In this document: positions 59,421 through 64,000 of the stretch, in pieces
Numbering within the stretch: position 1 is the first letter of the stretch
Layout of the letters: each line of letters starts with the position of its first letter
NCBI GenBank assembly: GCA_035048485.1
Contig: CM068582.1
Location: 32,305,596-32,369,595, forward strand
Direction of reading: 5' to 3'
Source of the DNA: Pteria penguin
Taxonomy: Eukaryota; Mollusca; Bivalvia; Pterioida; Pteriidae
DNA length: 64,000 nucleotides
Made by a program: the position numbers and the translations under genes
Notes under the pieces: generated by a model
Told to the model about the DNA's origin: nothing
The model's input: only the letters and a program-made list of their open reading frames with translations
The model's database searches: none

Positions 59421-59741
59421 TGTCCGCCAAAGCATAGTCAAATATTGATCACCATTTACATCAATAATAGCACCTACCTGTTATGTTATGGCTAAAACCA
59501 GATAGTCATCTCTTTTTTGTGATTATAGAGATCCTTCCAATTTATGTTTTAGTAATTTTGAAGTTACTTTAATATAATTAGGGGATGTTCCTTATCATTA
59601 CTAACCTTTCTAAGAGGTGGGAATTTACTCTGTCAAACAGGAACATTATGGAACTTGACACTCGGGTTTGTGGATTTCTCAATCATTACATTAGGGTTAG
59701 ATTCTCTTAATCCCCGCAGAATGTCTCACTCGACATCCCAA

Positions 59742-60240
59742 CTACGAGGGCTGATTGATATGTTGTGAGTCTCATATTGAAGGATTTGCATTTTGTCGGA
59801 TATATTGCATTATTTTTCAACATAATCCCCTTCATCAAATATACACTTTTGCCAACGTTGTTTAAGGGCTTCAATGTCACTTTTAAAGAACTTCTTTCAG
59901 AAAATCATTCACGGCTTGTATGACGTCATCACCGGACTGAAATAGGATGCCGGTGTTTTCAGTTTTGGAAATATATAATGGAGCGAGATTTGGTGAATAA
60001 GGCGGATGCTCAATCAGTTTAAAGCCACAATCGTGAATGACAGACTTGTGAACAGGAGTGTAATATTTTTCCGTAACTGCGTCAGAAGTGAAGCATATTA
60101 TGCGTCATTCACTGTTTGTTCCTTTTGTAGATAATCTATTGGCAGAATACTATCTGAATCTCAGAAAACCGAGGCCATAACCTTCCCAGCTGATGGAACA
60201 GGCTTTGGCAGGTGAGCCAGGGTACTTCCATCGTTTCGAT
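59742..60240 (-). pseudogene. Mariner-like transposase relic
   Basis: Minus-strand pieces: PSAGKVMASVF and IDYLQKEQTVNDA, the mariner block SAGKVMATVFWD..IDYL; PPYSPNLAPLYI, the HSPDLAPSDYHLF block in which the third catalytic Asp position now reads L or is lost; SGDDVIQAVNDFLKEVL; then IEALKQRWQKCIFDEGDYVE, the C-terminal block. ACGAGGGCTGATTGATATGT at 59743 is probably the terminal inverted repeat. The N-terminal half is missing; sequence beyond 60240 is family E. Confidence 0.7.
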
Positions 60241-60242
60241 TA

Positions 60243-60335
60243 TTGTTTGTCCTCTGGGTAAAAAGTTGTCGAAATGCGCATATGGTGCACTAAATTAGGT
60301 GGTATATATATGTTCTATATTTATTAGTATAGATG
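60243..60335 (-). repeat. Family E fragment
   Basis: AAAGTTGTCGAAATGCGCAT, ATGGTGCACTAAATTAGGTG and ATATATATGTTCTATATTTA match the family E border. It abuts the mariner relic. Confidence 0.75.
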
Positions 60336-60825
60336 GTCCGACCATTGTAAGCTACTGATCATGAGCTGCCACACAACGAGTTTGTATATCAATACTGTGA
60401 ATAATCAATAAACACGCATTTCTGATGATACCAACACATCTTTTATATTAAAACATATACATCCACTCAATCAAACTTTAAATATCGGTATACCTATTTC
60501 TCTTTAATTGAAAATCTTGAAAACTATACAATACCACATTCATACTTTGTGTGTTGATTTTTATTTTTTTTTTTTTATTACCTAGTTATTTTTTTTTTTT
60601 TCATAATACGCGATAAAATGTATAGATATATTAGATCTAGGATTATTGCAGGCCTTGCAGTCACAAAAAACTTGTAAATGATTAATTTCAATAAGCAAAA
60701 GTGTTTTCACAAGCTAACTGAAGTCATTTGTAAGCATAGAGTAGCTTTGCTCACGCAAGGGGCACATAACTCCTTATTCTCAGATGCACGGAATCCGCTT
60801 AAAAGGACGGCCGTTTTAACACAGA
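60336..60825. other. No recognisable gene
   Basis: AT-rich with poly(T) tracts at about 60566-60602. Confidence 0.4.
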
Positions 60826-61050
60826 AGGCGGGAGTATATCTTGGTCATGCAAATGTTTCCATGAATGGTTTGCATTTCCCTTTATGAACTTTATGACCCC
60901 AAGTGTGTAAGAAGAAATGAAGAACCTGGAGGGGTTAGAAAAGGGTGGAGTATATCTTGGTCATATAAATTTTACCATGAATGGCATGCATTTCCCTTTA
61001 TGACCCCACGTGTAAGACGAAATGAAGAGGAACCGTAAAAAGTTAGAAAA
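60826..61050 (+). repeat. Two-unit tandem duplication, period ~117 bp
   Basis: GGAGTATATCTTGGTCAT occurs at 60831 and 60948. Both are followed by CCATGAATGG, GCATTTCCCTTTATGA, then GACCCCA.GTGTAAGA.GAAATGAAGA. Confidence 0.85.
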
Positions 61051-62450
61051 TGAAGGTATTTTTTTCATATAGCTCTGATATTACATTATTGTTTCAGTGA
61101 AATTATAAATTGAATTATAATTCAATTATCATACATAGTCAAACTCTGCTTGAAAAGCCCCGCCCTTTGTACAAAGATCACATGCACTGAATTCAGGTCC
61201 CATTTGGAGCGGAGTAAAAAGTGACCGGCATTGCATTTTTATCGTTCGGCACTTTCATTTCGCTTAGTAAGCATTATCACTGGATAGAAATATTTAAAAA
61301 AAAAAAAAAGGTTTACTTTGTACATTTCAAACTAAATAATCATGATATCCATAGCTTCACAAGTCGTCATATTCCTGACTTTTCAATATTTGAGTGTGAA
61401 GTAACACAATAACAATCAAAGGAATTGATTGGCAGTAATTTCTGTACAACAATGAACAATGAAAAATATAGACACAACCAATGCTATTCTCTTAATTACA
61501 TGCCATTACATTGGAATGATGACACTAAAAAATTGTGGAATCAGAGAAGGGGGCAGCCTGCATATGCAAAAGTTATGATTCGTCAAATGAATACTTTTCT
61601 ATGCAATATAAAACCCTGTAACTCAACTTTTTCCCATTGTATTATGTTGAATGGAAAGAAAGTATAGATTAAAGTATTCGTTACTTTATCTCCCCTATCC
61701 TACCCCCCCCCCCCCCCGCCCTCCCCTCCGTTCCACCCGACCCAAAACTTTCATTTAGCTGTTCTGCAACATTTAGCGGGTATAACTAGCAGGGGTATTT
61801 GATTCACATGTAAGGCTTTCCAGAAAGACTGGATATATCCCATGACTTGCCTGCATTGTTTTACAATTAATATTTTTCTTTCAGCTCAGTTGAACAGTAT
61901 ATATATAGCGGTGTCAGATGGAGGAAAAATTTCAAAAAGGAGAGACCCAGCTAAAAGCTGTGCGGGAATGACCTCTTTATAGTTTGCTACATACATGTAC
62001 TACTGTGGACAAAAAATGCAACTGTGTTGATTTTCATCTTTTATTGACACATTCCATCTATCAAACATTATAGAAAAGCATTAAAATGTCCCACAATAAT
62101 ATAAAACATTGAATTTTTTTTCTTGTGTTGTTACGGGAGATAACTCTTGTGAGCTTAAATTGATGTCTAATATCAAATTCATTGACTTTATACTTATCTT
62201 GCACCTTATTGATCAATATTTAGGTTTGATGATATAGGAGACATAGTCATCCATACTGAATTAAAAATCCAGTTATAGACAATGTTACATCCCAGCTATT
62301 TAACTGTGACACATTTTCAGGTTTTGGATCATTTCCAGTCGACAATAAACCATTTCATGGAAATTTCAGATAACCATAGAATTTTATTTTTTTAAGATGC
62401 CACTCCTAAAATTATAAAACGCCTCTGATATCGACAGTATCACTCCAATA
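61051..62450. other. No recognisable gene
   Basis: ORFs at 61221-61412 and 61425-61667 are of unknown nature; LHWNDDTKKLWNQRRGQPAY is the only protein-like stretch and may be an exon of something I do not recognise. A C-rich tract (61703-61735) and TATATATA precede a GAGACCCAGCTAAAAGCTG string. Confidence 0.35.
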
Positions 62451-62454
62451 TCTT

Positions 62455-62570
62455 AGGTTTTGTATTTGGTCCCTCTACAACCCAGTACAGGCTTTTACTT
62501 GAGAGTTGCACGCTGACTAACAGGGCGGTGGGGACTTTATGACAGACCATGTCCAAACATTTTCAGAGGA
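62455..62570 (+). pseudogene. 3' end fragment of a second RT family
   Basis: LYLVPLQPSTGFYLR-like reading, then CACGCTGACTAACAGGGCGG, giving LTNRAVGT in frame, the usual C-terminal end of a Penelope-like RT family of molluscs. TTGTATTTGGTCCCTCTACA also occurs at 63480-63500, so two copies of this end are present. Confidence 0.5.
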
Positions 62571-62859
62571 GACAGTTCCTGATCCTCGTCCCCTCTGACT
62601 GTTAGTCGAACCTCCTATCGATGAAGTATCTGAGCTCAATTACAGACGACAGACAGTTAACTTATGGTGATGTTGCCTTACATATTTTTGATAGCAGCAT
62701 ATTATTTTATAACGTCTCATGTGTTTCATGACCTCTCGTCATGAGAAACTTGTTGATCTTTGTTCTCTTTACGGAGAATTATTTATGAATTTTTAAATGT
62801 GTGCCTTTGATCGTGCTGGTTTTGCGGCTTGTGGAAAGGTGGACGCCCTTTATCCGGTT

Positions 62860-62965
62860 AATCACATCAATTGAGTGACGTTTGTTACTTTAAGTGACCG
62901 CCTTAAGTCGGCATCGTAACCGCAGCACAACTGAATATTTTTGTAATGTTTTTGCATGTATATTT
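62860..62965 (-). repeat. Diverged family D element
   Basis: AGTGACCGCCTTAAGTCGGC, ATCGTAACCGCAGCACAACT and GAATATTTTTGTAATG are the reverse complement of the family D core (ACATTACAAAAATATTC.. and ..GGTTACGATACCGACTT). Confidence 0.7.
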
Positions 62966-62998
62966 TACTATTATGTTTTGTGTTGTCCTTGGTGATTT

Positions 62999-63540
62999 GT
63001 GTCATACAGCTTTGTCAGATGTCTTCTGTTTTTATACAACATTAAGATAAATCTCAGTAGAATTTTTACCAATTTTTACGATAAAGGTGACGATTCTGGA
63101 TTTACTAGTGTACATTTTACTTATTTGAATGGTGATGTCCGTGACATCCCATCATATGGCATCTATATATCTAAGTTGTTTCAATTTGCCGGGGGCTGCA
63201 ATAATGTTTTGGACGTTCATACCAAAAACATTACAAAATACTTTGACACCTTTAAATCAAGGTTACAGATATCACAAACACAGAATTACATTTGGCAAAT
63301 CCTTTAGATAATATTCAGAATTCGGAAATATCACTTTTCCATCTCAATTTCTACGGTTATCTTCTATACAAGCTTTCGAAGGTCAAACGTTCCGACAACT
63401 TTATTTCGTCGAGTTCCAAAATAATTAAGCGCACTCGTCATAGACAACATGACCTGGAGCTCATAAAAAACTATAAGTCTTGTATTTGGGTCCCTCTACA
63501 TATGTGTGAAATTACCAGAAAACCTGATAAAAAATAACTT
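62999..63540 (+). pseudogene. C-terminal fragment of a second Penelope-like-type RT family
   Basis: FYDKGDDSGFTSVHFTYLNG, SYGIYISKLFQFAGGCNNVL, KYFDTFKSRL, YRYHKHRITFGKSF, then LNFYGYLLYKLSKVK, IIKRTRHRQHDLEL and SCIWVPLHM in another frame. This parallels DKRDDF...PAYGVYISQLIRYARAC..L..QGY...+L...F..F of the main family, but with extra C-terminal sequence (FYGDLVYK-like) the main family lacks. At least one frameshift near 63300. The upstream RT core is absent. Confidence 0.7.
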
Positions 63541-64000
63541 CACTTTCCATAAGTGCTTATTGAAAGAAAATGTCCATTGCATTTTCAAAATCGTTAAGCA
63601 AAGGTGAAAGTGTCGTTCTATTAAAAAACCAAACTGAAATTATTAGAAGTTAAATATTCAATGTATAATTATCAATTATCATTTTAAAGTTTTCTTTACT
63701 TAGTATTTATTTTTTTATTTATTTATCCATTTATTTATTTATTTATTTTTTTTTTTTTGCCTTGATCATGTTGGTTGCTCTTGGAGATAATCTGATATAA
63801 GAATACCTGACAATGAGTTTTCTGATTGTAGTCAAAATAGGAAATAAATGATCTGACTTGACAAATTTTGATACCCCTTTCCCTCAGAATCAAATGGTTG
63901 TCTCCTTATAAAACAAATCTAGCGTATCTTTATTGTTGATACTGTACACGAATCATCGCGGTACAGTAGTGTTTGATGATATTAGTATGCATTCTTATAA
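63541..64000. other. No recognisable gene
   Basis: TTTATTTA and poly(T) tracts at 63700-63760; otherwise unassigned sequence to the window end. Confidence 0.4.

Overview
This is AT-rich eukaryotic DNA with long introns, many microsatellites and dense, mostly broken transposable elements. Several repeat types I recognise as common in bivalve genomes are present: a tRNA-headed SINE, a reverse-transcriptase family with RYIDD and GIPMGTN boxes, DIRS-like and mariner relics, and short dispersed repeats ending in motifs such as TGCGCATTTCGAC. A marine bivalve mollusc is the best guess; no species can be named from the sequence alone.

Main result: two complete, intron-rich paralogous genes lie in convergent (tail-to-tail) orientation. 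Gene A is on the + strand (9678-21953, six coding exons, 224 residues). Gene B is on the - strand (54732 down to 46264, six coding exons, 286 residues). Both encode a signal peptide, one short cysteine-rich EGF-like module of the MEGF10/Draper/PEAR1 type, a single transmembrane helix and a tyrosine-containing cytoplasmic tail. Exon lengths are 62, 44, 168/186, 130/118, 38 and 233/413 nt. All exon phases match, and all nine ectodomain cysteines sit at the same residue numbers. They look like a pair of small type I receptors made by an inverted duplication, with conserved ectodomains and diverging tails. Most of these exons are too short to appear as long ORFs.

Layout. 0-9.6 kb: unassigned AT-rich sequence, a three-unit 340-bp tandem repeat, a decayed piggyBac-like transposase and dispersed repeats. 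9.7-22.3 kb: gene A, whose introns hold SINE, microsatellite and dispersed-repeat copies. 22.3-46.2 kb: the interval between the two 3' ends, loaded with at least five copies of a Penelope-like-type reverse-transcriptase element in both orientations. One has only one visible lesion from residue ~1 of the preserved part to the stop. Two others carry nested insertions: a 180-bp short element inside one ORF, and a 1.6-kb near-perfect palindrome with inward-facing TATA boxes in that copy's 3' region. 46.3-54.8 kb: gene B. 54.8-64 kb: a strong hairpin upstream of gene B, a SINE with a clear tRNA-like head, a DIRS-like RT/RNase H relic, a mariner relic and the 3' end of a second RT family.

No rRNA gene, functional tRNA gene or CRISPR array was seen. 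Gene models come from reading splice signals and phase by eye. They are strongly supported by agreement between the two paralogs but are not confirmed by transcripts.
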